Below, piece after piece: positions 8,353-16,589 of a stretch of 64,000 nucleotides of DNA (positions are counted from its first letter, which is position 1; each line of letters opens with the position of its first letter). Origin of the DNA: Bradyrhizobium sp. (lineage in GTDB: Bacteria > Pseudomonadota > Alphaproteobacteria > Rhizobiales > Xanthobacteraceae). Location: the NCBI RefSeq assembly GCF_030697065.1, contig NZ_JAUYQU010000114.1, forward strand, positions 28,838 through 92,837, read 5' to 3'. The notes under the pieces were generated by a model. The model was given only the letters and a program-made list of their open reading frames with translations, had not been told where the DNA came from and searched no databases. The position numbers and the translations under genes were made by a program.

Positions 8353-9813
8353 ATGAACAAATCCGTACCGATCGAGCTGAAAATCGATGACGATGGGCCG
8401 CTTTACGTTGCCCAGAAGAAAATCTATCCGCAGAGCGTCAAAGGCACCTTCCGTCGCATCAAATGGGGCCTGATGGCGTTCTGCCTCGGGGTCTACTATT
8501 TGTTGCCCTTCGTGCGCTGGAACCGCGGAATCGGTGCGCCCGACCAGGCGGTGCTGGTCGATCTGCCCAACAGCCGCTTCTATTTCTTCTTCATCGAGTT
8601 GTGGCCGCAGGAGGTCTACTATTTCACCGGGCTGCTGATCGTCGCCGCACTGACCCTGTTCCTGATGAATTCGGTGGGCGGCCGGATCTGGTGCGGCTAT
8701 CTCTGCCCGCAAACCGTGTGGACCGACCTGTTCTACGCCGTCGAGCGCTGGGTCGAGGGCGACCGCCGCGAGCGCATGCGCAAGGACGCGGCGAGCGGCA
8801 CCCGAAAGCTGCGGCGCTTCGGGGAGATCGCGCTGAAGCACTTTCTCTGGCTGATGATCGCCTGGTGGACCGGCGGCGCCTGGGTGCTTTATTTCAACGA
8901 CGCCCCCACCCTGGTGAAGCAGCTCGTCACCTTCCAGGCTCCGATGCTGGCCTATATCTGGATCGGAATCCTGACCGCAACGACCTACGTGCTCGCCGGC
9001 TTCATGCGCGAGCAGGTCTGCGTGTACATGTGCCCTTGGCCGCGGATTCAGGCTGCCCTGACCGACGAATGGGCACTCAACGTCACCTACAAATACGATC
9101 GCGGCGAGACGCGCACCTCGCTGAAGAAGGCGAACGAACTGCGGGCGTCGGGCAAAGTCGCCGGCGACTGCATCGATTGCTATCAATGCGTCGCGGTCTG
9201 TCCGACCGGCATCGACATCCGCGACGGTTCGCAGCTCGACTGTATCCAGTGCGGCCTCTGCATCGACGCCTGCGATACCGTGATGACGAAAATCGGCAGG
9301 GAAACCCGCCTGATCGGCTACGACAACGACATCAACATCCAGCGTCGCCAGACCGGCAAGCCGCCGATCTACCGCATCGTGCGACCCCGCACCGTGGTCT
9401 ATTCCGCCCTGATCGCGTGCGTTGGCGCGATCATGCTGTACGCGCTGCTGACGCGCTCGCTGCTCGACATCAATGTGTTGCACGACCGCAATCCCGTCGC
9501 GGTGAAACTGAGCGACGGATCGATCCGCAACGCCTATACCGTCCGCCTGCTGAACAAGCGGGGCTTCGACCGGGTCATCGCGATCGACATCGACGGCCCG
9601 GTCAACGCGTCGGTCCATATCGTCGGCGTCGATTCCGTGACGCCCGATCGTCCCATGATCGTGCTCGGACGGGACCAGACCACCGAACTGCGGGTGCTGG
9701 TAACCGCGTCCGCCGAGCAAAACTCCGGGAAATCGATTCCGGTACGATTCCGGGTCACCGATATCGGGCTCGGCGAGGTGACGTCGGCGACCGACAACTT
9801 CGTTTCACCATGA
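8353..9813 (+). CDS. ccoG: Cytochrome oxidase accessory protein CcoG/FixG (polyferredoxin)
   Basis: CcoG (FixG, RdxA) is a membrane iron-sulfur protein of cbb3 assembly; work on its homologues points to a Cu(II) reductase role for copper delivery. The 486-aa product has several N-terminal membrane helices, the signature GYLCPQTVW, and MREQVCVYMCPW before two [4Fe-4S] sites, DCIDCYQCVAVCP and LDCIQCGLCIDACD (about 274-315). A further helix is followed by a C-terminal Ig-like FixG domain (about 390-486). It leads the ccoG-fixH-fixI-fixS operon. Its stop codon overlaps an ATG at 9810, but fixH has a better start 21 bases on. Confidence 0.95.
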   Translation: MNKSVPIELKIDDDGPLYVAQKKIYPQSVKGTFRRIKWGLMAFCLGVYYLLPFVRWNRGIGAPDQAVLVDLPNSRFYFFFIELWPQEVYYFTGLLIVAALTLFLMNSVGGRIWCGYLCPQTVWTDLFYAVERWVEGDRRERMRKDAASGTRKLRRFGEIALKHFLWLMIAWWTGGAWVLYFNDAPTLVKQLVTFQAPMLAYIWIGILTATTYVLAGFMREQVCVYMCPWPRIQAALTDEWALNVTYKYDRGETRTSLKKANELRASGKVAGDCIDCYQCVAVCPTGIDIRDGSQLDCIQCGLCIDACDTVMTKIGRETRLIGYDNDINIQRRQTGKPPIYRIVRPRTVVYSALIACVGAIMLYALLTRSLLDINVLHDRNPVAVKLSDGSIRNAYTVRLLNKRGFDRVIAIDIDGPVNASVHIVGVDSVTPDRPMIVLGRDQTTELRVLVTASAEQNSGKSIPVRFRVTDIGLGEVTSATDNFVSP

Positions 9814-9830
9814 GCGCACAGGAGTCCCGC

Positions 9831-10331
9831 ATGAATCGCCCGCCCGTTTCCCCAAAACCGCTGACCGGAGGCAAGGTGCTCGCGATGCTGCTCGCCTTCT
9901 TCGGCGTCGTGATCGGGGTCAACATGATCATGATGAGGCTCGCGATCCAGACCATGCCGGGGACTGAGGTCGACAGCGCCTATGCGGCGAGCCTCGCCTA
10001 CGAGAAGGAAATTGCGATCGCCCACGACCAGAACGCGCGAAACTGGAAGGTCGACGCCCATATCGAGCGCGGCGCCGATGGCGGCGCGACATTGCGGGTG
10101 GAAGCGCGGGACAATGACGGCAAGCCGATGTCGGGTCTCAAGTTTCAGGGCCGGTTCGAACGTCCGACCGACCGGCGCGCCGATCTGCCTGTGGAACTGG
10201 CGGAGATGGGAATCGGCATCTATCGCGGCAACGCGCCGCTGATCGCCGCCGGACAATGGGATCTGGTCATCGAGGGCGCCTCGGCAGGGCGGCGGATGTT
10301 CCTGTCGAAGAACCGTGTCGTGCTGAATTAA
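9831..10331 (+). CDS. fixH: FixH, cbb3 oxidase assembly protein
   Basis: FixH (CcoH) is a single-pass membrane protein needed for cbb3 oxidase assembly, probably acting with the copper ATPase FixI. The 166-aa product has one N-terminal helix (GKVLAMLLAFFGVVIGVNM, about 14-32). A periplasmic domain follows with ASLAYEKEIAIAHDQNARNW, the family hallmark, and a beta-rich end closing with AAGQWDLVIEGA. ATG 9831 was chosen over the overlapping ATG at 9810 because CAGGAG lies eight bases before it and the family starts this close to the helix. Confidence 0.92.
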   Translation: MNRPPVSPKPLTGGKVLAMLLAFFGVVIGVNMIMMRLAIQTMPGTEVDSAYAASLAYEKEIAIAHDQNARNWKVDAHIERGADGGATLRVEARDNDGKPMSGLKFQGRFERPTDRRADLPVELAEMGIGIYRGNAPLIAAGQWDLVIEGASAGRRMFLSKNRVVLN

Positions 10332-10344
10332 GGAAGACCACATC

Positions 10345-12534
10345 ATGCTGGCGACGCGGGATTTCTCACACTACGTCAAGGATGCGGGCGCGGGCCTCTC
10401 GCACATCGATTTGGCGGTGGAGGGCGTCAGTTGCGCCGGCTGTATGTCGAAAATCGAGCGCGGCCTTTCGGCGATCCCCGACGTGACGCTGGCACGCGTC
10501 AATCTGACCGATCGGCGGCTGGCGCTGGAATGGAAGCAGGGAACGCTCGATCCCGCCCGCTTCATCGATCGGCTCGCCGAACTGGGATACAAGGCCTATC
10601 CGTTCGAAACCGCCGGCGCGGAAGCCGCGGAAGCCGAGCAATCGCGCTATCTGCTCCGGTGCCTCGGCGTGGCGGCCTTCGCGACCATGAACGTGATGAT
10701 GCTGTCGGTTCCGGTCTGGTCCGGCAATGTCAGCGACATGATTCCGGAGCAGCGGGATTTCTTCCACTGGCTGTCGGCGCTGATCGCGCTGCCCGCGGCG
10801 GCCTATGCCGGCCAGCCGTTCTTCCGCTCGGCCTGGAATGCGCTGCGCACGCGCAACGTCAATATGGACGTGCCGATCTCGATCGGCGTCATCCTTGCCC
10901 TCGGCATGTCGGTGGTCGAAACCATCCAGCACGCCGAGCATGCCTATTTCGACGCCGCCATCATGCTTCTCACCTTCCTGCTGGTCGGACGTTACCTCGA
11001 CCAGAACATGCGGCGGCGAACTCGCGCGGTGGCCGGAAACCTCGCCGCCCTCAAGGCAGAGACCGCGACCAAATTCATCGGGACCGACGAAATCTCCGAG
11101 GTGCCGGTGGCGGCGATCCGGCCCGGCGATATCGTTCTGCTGCGGCCCGGCGAGCGCTGTGCCGTCGACGGCATGGTGATCGACGGCAACTCCGAAATCG
11201 ATCAAAGCCTGATCACCGGCGAGACCCTTCCCGCCACGGCGGAGCAAGGCAGCCCGGTGTATGCCGGATCGCTCAACATTTCGGGCACGCTGCGCGTCCG
11301 GGTTTCGGCGGCATCGGAAGGCACCCTGCTTGCGGAGATCACCCGGCTGCTCGGCAACGCCCTGCAGGCGCGCTCACGCTACATCAGGCTGGCGGACCGG
11401 GCGTCGCGGCTGTACGCGCCGGTGGTCCACGCCACCGCGCTGCTGACCATGCTGGGCTGGGTACTCGCCGGCGCGAGCTGGCACGACGCCATCATAACGG
11501 CGATCGCGGTCTTGATCATCACCTGTCCCTGCGCGCTCGGGCTGGCAATACCGACGGTGCAAACCGTGGCGTCCGGCGCGATGTTCAAGGCCGGCGTATT
11601 GCTCAATTCCGGCGATTCCATCGAGCGGCTGGCTGAGGTCGACCGGGTCATCTTCGACAAGACGGGAACGCTGACATTGCCCGAGCTCGATGTCGTGAAT
11701 TCGGCCCTTGTGCCCAGCGACGTGTTCGATCTCGCTGGTCGGCTGGCGCTGGCCAGCCATCATCCGGTCGCCGCCGCTTTGGCTCGCGCCTCGAAGGCGA
11801 AATTGCCGCTGGAGGGCGTGGTTGAAGAACCGGGACAGGGTGTGCGCGGCGTCTTCAACGGCGAAGAAGTCAGGCTGGGACGGCCTTCGTTCTGCCACGC
11901 GGATCACATGGCGAACGAGATTCTGGGCCTCGATCCGGAGGTCTCCGTTGTTGCCTTCAGTCATGGCGATACGCGGCATGTGTTCGCGGTTCGTCAGCAA
12001 CTGCGCCCGGATGCACGCGAAACAATTTCTGCGCTGCAGGCGCGCGGCATCACGCTGGAGATCCTCTCGGGCGATCGGGAACCGGCGGTGCAGGCGGCAG
12101 CGCAATCGCTCGGCATCTGCGAATGGCGCGCCGGCGTCACCCCGGCCGACAAGATCGCGCGGATCGAGGATCTGAAGCAGCAGGGCTTCAAGGTCTTGAT
12201 GGTCGGCGATGGCCTCAACGACGCCCCGTCGCTCGCCGCGGCGCATGTTTCCATGTCGCCGATCAGCGCCGCTCATTTGAGCCAGGCCACCGCGGATCTG
12301 GTGTTTCTGGGCAAGCCGCTTGCACCGGTGGTCGCGGCCATCGACTTCTCGCGCAAGGCGTTGCGGTTGATGCGGCAAAACCTGTGGCTGGCCGTGGCCT
12401 ACAATTTTCTGGCCGTGCCGATCGCGATTGCCGGGTTTGTGACGCCTCTGATCGCCGCGGCCGCCATGTCGGGTTCCTCGGTGCTGGTCATGCTGAACGC
12501 GCTTCGTGCACGCCGCGCGAATGGGAGCGCGTGA
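10345..12534 (+). CDS. fixI: Copper-exporting P1B-type ATPase FixI/CcoI
   Basis: FixI (CcoI, CopA2 type) moves copper across the inner membrane for insertion into the cbb3 oxidase. The 729-aa product has an N-terminal heavy-metal domain with GVSCAGCMSK (Cys30, Cys33), about eight helices, and the P-type set: TGETLPAT (actuator), ITCPCALGLAIP (metal site in the sixth helix), IFDKTGTLTLP (phosphorylated Asp), and VGDGLNDAPSLAAA (hinge). ATG 10345 follows AAGGAAG. The last codon overlaps the fixS start by one base, so the two are translationally coupled. FixI proteins have slow transport and serve assembly rather than detoxification; this one is assigned by operon position. Confidence 0.96.
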   Translation: MLATRDFSHYVKDAGAGLSHIDLAVEGVSCAGCMSKIERGLSAIPDVTLARVNLTDRRLALEWKQGTLDPARFIDRLAELGYKAYPFETAGAEAAEAEQSRYLLRCLGVAAFATMNVMMLSVPVWSGNVSDMIPEQRDFFHWLSALIALPAAAYAGQPFFRSAWNALRTRNVNMDVPISIGVILALGMSVVETIQHAEHAYFDAAIMLLTFLLVGRYLDQNMRRRTRAVAGNLAALKAETATKFIGTDEISEVPVAAIRPGDIVLLRPGERCAVDGMVIDGNSEIDQSLITGETLPATAEQGSPVYAGSLNISGTLRVRVSAASEGTLLAEITRLLGNALQARSRYIRLADRASRLYAPVVHATALLTMLGWVLAGASWHDAIITAIAVLIITCPCALGLAIPTVQTVASGAMFKAGVLLNSGDSIERLAEVDRVIFDKTGTLTLPELDVVNSALVPSDVFDLAGRLALASHHPVAAALARASKAKLPLEGVVEEPGQGVRGVFNGEEVRLGRPSFCHADHMANEILGLDPEVSVVAFSHGDTRHVFAVRQQLRPDARETISALQARGITLEILSGDREPAVQAAAQSLGICEWRAGVTPADKIARIEDLKQQGFKVLMVGDGLNDAPSLAAAHVSMSPISAAHLSQATADLVFLGKPLAPVVAAIDFSRKALRLMRQNLWLAVAYNFLAVPIAIAGFVTPLIAAAAMSGSSVLVMLNALRARRANGSA

Positions 12535-12710
12535 TGGAAGTGCTCGTGATACTGGTGCCTTTGGCGCTTGGACTAGGGCTCGCCGGCCTCCTGGGATTTC
12601 TCTGGTCGCTCAAGAGCGGACAGTATGACGATCTCGATGGAGCGGCCTGGCGTGCCATCGCGGACGACGAGCCGGTAGCGGAGCCCCCACCGAACCGTCC
12701 GGTTGCATAG
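12534..12710 (+). CDS. fixS: FixS/CcoS, cbb3 oxidase maturation protein
   Basis: CcoS (FixS) is a tiny membrane protein required for cofactor insertion into CcoN. The 58-aa product begins MEVLVILVPLALGLGLAGLL, one membrane helix, followed by GFLWSLKSGQYDDLDGAAW, which matches the conserved F-W-x-x-K-S-G-Q-Y/F-D-D-L-D-x-P/A pattern of the family. The start overlaps the fixI stop (GTGATG) and it ends the operon. Confidence 0.95.
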   Translation: MEVLVILVPLALGLGLAGLLGFLWSLKSGQYDDLDGAAWRAIADDEPVAEPPPNRPVA

Positions 12711-12800
12711 CTTTCGCCGCTACCTTCGGCAGTAGGGATGCATCGAACGGCTGATTGCTCTCGGCGGATGGGTGCACCCTGCCGGCTCGGAGAAGGTTTT

Positions 12801-13139
12801 TCAGGGTATGAATCGCGGACGGCCGCAGCCCCAGGCGCCGCTGCAGGAGCCGATCACCCGGAAATCGTCGCAGCAAACATGAACCGACCCGATGCAACTC
12901 GTAATGCCGCTCGGGCATGCGGCGCGCAGGGCGGCGGCAGCTGGCCGGTCATTGAGGTTGCCATTGCCGGGCTCTTCGATGGCAATCGCCATGGCACCCT
13001 GGCGGACGGCAACCCGATCATTCTCGAGCGCGACGTCCTGTGCCGCAAACTCCATGGCTCCATTGTTGCCGAAGGCCACCAGGCGCACGGTGTTGCCGCG
13101 GCGATCGGCAGTACCCGCAAAATCAACGAAATCGCTCAT
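12801..13139 (-). CDS. 112-aa unknown protein with cysteine-rich C-terminus, downstream of the caspase gene
   Basis: No family was recognised. The N-terminal half (1-55) looks like a small beta domain, GNTVRLVAFGNNGAMEFA then DRVAVRQGAMAIAIE. After the NLNDRPAAAALR linker comes a tail with six cysteines at about 75, 82, 89, 90, 99 and 105, rich in Gly, Ser and Ile, ending GRPRFIP. There is no signal peptide. The ATG at 13139 has GAGGA upstream. It is the last of three minus-strand genes and starts 116 bases after the caspase stop codon. The tail could bind metal, form disulfides if exported, or be a modified peptide region; none of this is shown. Confidence 0.6.
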   Translation of the reverse strand: MSDFVDFAGTADRRGNTVRLVAFGNNGAMEFAAQDVALENDRVAVRQGAMAIAIEEPGNGNLNDRPAAAALRAACPSGITSCIGSVHVCCDDFRVIGSCSGAWGCGRPRFIP

Positions 13140-13255
13140 CGTCGTCCTCGCAATCTTCCGCGGTCGGTCCGTGTGAGCCGACACGCGCTTCCGTGAGAGG
13201 GAGCGTGAGTTCCCGCGCCTTCCGAATGGCGGAAGACGCGGGTTACACAGAGCCG

Positions 13256-15262
13256 CTAGTTCGTTCGCTGCAGCTGCGGCAACGCTGAAGAAACGACGTT
13301 GGCGATCAGGTCGTGCGGCATGGCCATCCCGCTGGGAGCCAGGCTCGGAGCCAATGCCGGGGAGATCGTGCTCGGCTCGGTGCCGCCCTTGGTCAGTTCA
13401 CCGACGATTGTCGGGATGGCAGATGCAACGACGCGTGCGATGGCTCCCCAGAATTTATCATCGCCGGACCCGTCTCCCGACGTAGGTGCAAACCCCTTGT
13501 CGGACTGGAAGTCGCCTTTGCGCAACGCGCCGATCACCGCGGGGAGGGCGGCCTGGACGATGCTGGCAAAGGCTCCCCAGAACTTCTCCTCGCCGCCGAA
13601 GTCCTTCTGGGGCTCGGCGCCGCTCTTGCTGAGGGCCTGGATGACGACCGGCGCCACCGTGCCGATCACGCTCATCAGCGCGCCCAGGAATTTTTCCTGT
13701 CCGGCCTGCTGGAAATCCTTCTGCGGATCAAGCCCGCTCTTGCTCAGGGCCTGGATGACGAGCGGTCCGAGTGTGCCGATGACGCTGGCGATGGCGCCGA
13801 AGAACTTCTGGTCTCCGGCCGGAACGTCCTCGAAACCCTTGGCGGGAGCGCCCTGCTTGCTGAGTGCGTTGATGACGACCGGCAGTGTCGCCGAGATCGC
13901 GCTCGCGATGGCGCCCCAGAACTTCTCTTCGCCGCCGAAATCCTTCTGCGGCTGGATTCCCTGCGCCGCGATGGTGCGCAGCAGAGGCGGCAGGCAGCCG
14001 GTGGCGACGCGCAGGATGGAGCCGAGGAACTTCTCCTGGCTACCCGAGAAATCCTTCTGCGGCTCGTAGCCGCTCTTGCGCAAGGCCTGCACCACCGCCG
14101 GCACGGCGGTCGTGACGACGTTCAGCAACGTACGCCAGAACTTCTCCTCGCCGCCTGGCACGGCCGTGAAGTCCTTTTGCGGCTGGTAATCGCCCTTTCG
14201 CAGCGCATCCATGATGGCCGGCACCGCCACCGAAGCGAGGCTTGCGAGCACGCCCCAGAATTTCTCGTCGCCGCCCGAACCGGGTTGATTGAAAGACTTG
14301 TCGTGCATCATGGCAAAATCCTTTCTTTGGCTGCTGAGTACATCCTGGATGATCCTCGTCATCCAGTCGGAGGAAACGGGTGGTGCGGCCTGGCCCTGAA
14401 ACAGCAGGAACGACGTGGCCGCGAGGCCATTGGGGCTGGTCGGCTCGACGAGAACCGGTGTTTGCCGGAAGCCGAGGTCCCGCAGCATCCTGGTCGAGCC
14501 TTCCACGAGCTGCCGGTTCGAGACGTTGGGGCCGAAGGCGGCGAGCTGTTCGAGGAGCGCATAGGTGAAGGCAGACTTGCCGCCCGTTTTCGGTGTCGAA
14601 GCAGACGCGGTCTCGTCGGCGAGGCAGGCGGAGAGCAGCATTCCGTTCATCTGCAACTGGCCCGCCTCGTCGAATTCCTTCCCTTCCGTGATGCCGAACC
14701 GCTTGCCGATCGTCGATGCCGAACCGAGCCGGGCGCCGAAAGGGCGATAACGGAGCTGGGGAACCCTGCTGGGGTCGAGGAACACCTTGTCGTTGTCGGC
14801 GATCGGCGGGACCTTGAGTACCTTGGTCTGGGCGACGTCGACATGGCCTTCGGTCATCATGACCTTGTACATGCCGCCCGAATGGCAGCTGTCCGAGATC
14901 AAGGTGAAGACTCCGGGCGGGACCCCCTGTGATTTCCGGCTGATCACATTGTCGAAAAGGAACTGGTCGTACAGACACAGCACCTCTTCCAGGTTTTGTC
15001 CCTCGGCGACCTGGAAGCCATGGCCGGAGAAGAAGAATACGAGCCGGTCATCGGCGCTCGCTCCGCCGAACAGCCAGCTCAGTCCGGCTTCGACATTCTG
15101 CAGCGTCGCCTTTTCATCGTAATCGTATCGAACGTCGGTAAACTTGTAGACGTCGTCGATCCTCTGACGGAAGGCGTTGGCGTCGTTGATGCAACTCGGG
15201 AGATTGTTGGCGGGGTTGGGATAGTGATCGATGGCGGCGATGTATGCTTTGTATTTCGGCAT
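13256..15262 (-). CDS. Caspase-like (C14) protease with eight C-terminal tandem repeats
   Basis: This 668-aa protein has an N-terminal caspase/metacaspase fold (about 1-290). The catalytic pair is present: His81 in FFFSGHGFQ and Cys126 in ISDSCHSGG. The start KAYIAAIDHYP, then LPSCINDANAF, matches the first strand and helix of this class. From residue 331 to about 632 there are eight imperfect 36-44 residue repeats of the form (G)EEKFWGAIASxxxxxxPxVIxALxKxGxxPQKDF; each looks like one amphipathic helix plus a turn. There is no signal peptide, so it is probably cytoplasmic. ATG 15262 has GAGGA in front. A SARP-type regulator lies just upstream and a cysteine-rich protein downstream on the same strand. 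The substrate and trigger are unknown. Confidence 0.85.
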   Translation of the reverse strand: MPKYKAYIAAIDHYPNPANNLPSCINDANAFRQRIDDVYKFTDVRYDYDEKATLQNVEAGLSWLFGGASADDRLVFFFSGHGFQVAEGQNLEEVLCLYDQFLFDNVISRKSQGVPPGVFTLISDSCHSGGMYKVMMTEGHVDVAQTKVLKVPPIADNDKVFLDPSRVPQLRYRPFGARLGSASTIGKRFGITEGKEFDEAGQLQMNGMLLSACLADETASASTPKTGGKSAFTYALLEQLAAFGPNVSNRQLVEGSTRMLRDLGFRQTPVLVEPTSPNGLAATSFLLFQGQAAPPVSSDWMTRIIQDVLSSQRKDFAMMHDKSFNQPGSGGDEKFWGVLASLASVAVPAIMDALRKGDYQPQKDFTAVPGGEEKFWRTLLNVVTTAVPAVVQALRKSGYEPQKDFSGSQEKFLGSILRVATGCLPPLLRTIAAQGIQPQKDFGGEEKFWGAIASAISATLPVVINALSKQGAPAKGFEDVPAGDQKFFGAIASVIGTLGPLVIQALSKSGLDPQKDFQQAGQEKFLGALMSVIGTVAPVVIQALSKSGAEPQKDFGGEEKFWGAFASIVQAALPAVIGALRKGDFQSDKGFAPTSGDGSGDDKFWGAIARVVASAIPTIVGELTKGGTEPSTISPALAPSLAPSGMAMPHDLIANVVSSALPQLQRTN
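13367..14272 (-). repeat. Eight coding tandem repeats (~108-132 bp) in the caspase gene
   Basis: On the plus strand the units are seen as a recurring CAGAACTTCTCCTCGCCGCC and TCCTTCTGCGGC pair. In protein terms the units begin near residues 331, 371, 408, 444, 482, 520, 556 and 600. The KFW/KFF/KFL and PQKDF boxes are the best conserved parts and the helix between them varies. This points to old duplications rather than recent slippage. Confidence 0.85.
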
Positions 15263-15481
15263 GGCGGTTCCTCGCAATGAATGGTTCAAATCCGGGCGCT
15301 GCGGTCGTCCCAAAGGGCCGGCGGCTCGTCACGTCCGCAGTCCATGACACCGGACGACCATCGGGCGCGACTGTCTCGTGCCGATCACAAACCGGTCACT
15401 CAAGTCTCACAACATGGGACGGGTGAAGATTTTTTTGCGGATCGATGCCCGCACGATTCCGACAATCCAGTTCAGCCGCTT

Positions 15482-16390
15482 TCAGGAGGCGGGAGGTCCA
15501 GGCTGCAGCAGGGAGGCGAAAGCCCTGACTTCCTGGTTGAGCTGGTGAAGATGCTGCTGGATCAGCGCGAGGCGGCGCTCCACGTCGCGGTCGGCGGCTG
15601 CTTCCGGGACGGCCGGATCCGGCCGCTGGCCTCCATCATCGCGGAGCCGATTGTAAAGCGCTGTCGTTTCGCGGGCCGGCGAGACGCCGAGTTCCTGTCG
15701 GAAGGCAAACTGAAGTTTCTCGTAATGGCGCAACGCCGCCACCCGATCGCCCATCATGGCGTGGCAAAGCATGATCTCCCGGTGGATGTGTTCCAGGAAG
15801 GAATCCTCGGCCAGAATCCGCCGTGCGATCCGGATCGATTCCCTCCAGTCCGACCGCTGCTTGGCGAGCAGCAGCAGGGCCTCGAGACAAGCGAGGAAGC
15901 GGTTGCGATAGGCCTCTCTCTCCGCCAGGCACCAGTCGTATTCGAGTTCGGGGAGAAGATCGCCGCGATAAAGCTGCTCGATGGATTCCAGCGTTGCGAG
16001 AGGGCCCGGCCCGATCGATTGAAGTGACTTCCTGACGCACTGGTCGAATACTTCAATGTCGATCCATGCCTGCTCGTCCATGCGCAGGGATAGTGCCTCC
16101 GGCCGGGCGTTGATCCAGCGCGATCCGTCCTCGCCCGCCCTTTCAAGCGCGCAGCGAAGGCGCCATACTTCGGTGCTGAGGTTGCGCCGAAGCCGCTCGT
16201 CCGGTCCGTCGGTCCAAAGCCTTGCAACCAGGACGTCGCGGCTGACGGGTGCGCCTTTCTGCAGCACGAGCACGGCAAAGAGATGCTTGGAGCGTTCGCT
16301 GAGAAACTCGACGCGCGTCCCGTGACGGCTCCAGACCTCCAGCCGGCCGAACAATCGGCATACTGGACGCAGCGTTGCTCCGTTCTCCAT
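15482..16390 (-). CDS. SARP/BTAD-type transcriptional regulator
   Basis: A 302-aa protein of the SARP/AfsR-DnrI type. Residues ~10-95 form an OmpR-like winged helix: CRLFGRLEVWS, SERSKHLFAVLVLQKGAPVS, then RLWTDGPDERLRRNLSTEVW. Residues ~100-250 match the bacterial transcriptional activator domain (TPR-like helices): YRGDLLPELEYDWCLAERE, LCHAMMGDRVAALRHYEKLQ, FRQELGVSPARETTALYNRL. A C-terminal helix, RRLALIQQHLHQLNQEV, may mediate oligomerisation. It lacks the NB-ARC domain of AfsR, so it is a stand-alone regulator. It lies 219 bases upstream of the caspase gene on the same strand and probably controls it. SARP proteins are rare as dedicated regulators outside actinobacteria. Confidence 0.85.
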   Translation of the reverse strand: MENGATLRPVCRLFGRLEVWSRHGTRVEFLSERSKHLFAVLVLQKGAPVSRDVLVARLWTDGPDERLRRNLSTEVWRLRCALERAGEDGSRWINARPEALSLRMDEQAWIDIEVFDQCVRKSLQSIGPGPLATLESIEQLYRGDLLPELEYDWCLAEREAYRNRFLACLEALLLLAKQRSDWRESIRIARRILAEDSFLEHIHREIMLCHAMMGDRVAALRHYEKLQFAFRQELGVSPARETTALYNRLRDDGGQRPDPAVPEAAADRDVERRLALIQQHLHQLNQEVRAFASLLQPGPPAS

Positions 16391-16589
16391 GTTTCCCTCC
16401 CCGTCAAGCCCCCATGAACCGTAACCCGAAGCCGGGGTCTGCGTGTGAGTTGCTTCACATCCTGGAAGGAACGAGGTTTTTGCGTCACCGTGTCGTTAAC
16501 GGGATCGAGTCGCCTCGATCAAAGTCTGAATCAATCTTGGGTCAAAAGCCCATCAGTCCCCGCGGTGAGCGACGTTCCGCTGATCGCCG

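Noticed and set aside
8463..10331. A 622-codon frame overlapping ccoG
   Set aside because: Only its last third, from 9831, is a gene (fixH); the rest is out of phase with ccoG, whose Fe-S motifs are clear.
13367..14272. Regular DNA repeats that could be taken for a CRISPR array
   Set aside because: Unit length (about 108-132 bp) and coding content differ from CRISPR repeats and spacers, and no cas genes are present.
13313..14932. A 539-codon plus-strand frame across the caspase gene
   Set aside because: It is antisense to a protein with intact catalytic motifs and regular repeats; its own apparent repeats only mirror those.
16391..16589. Possible FixK box upstream of the SARP gene (TCGATCAAAG, CTTGGGTCAA)
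   Set aside because: Only half-sites with wrong spacing are present, so there is no support for low-oxygen control of the caspase cluster.
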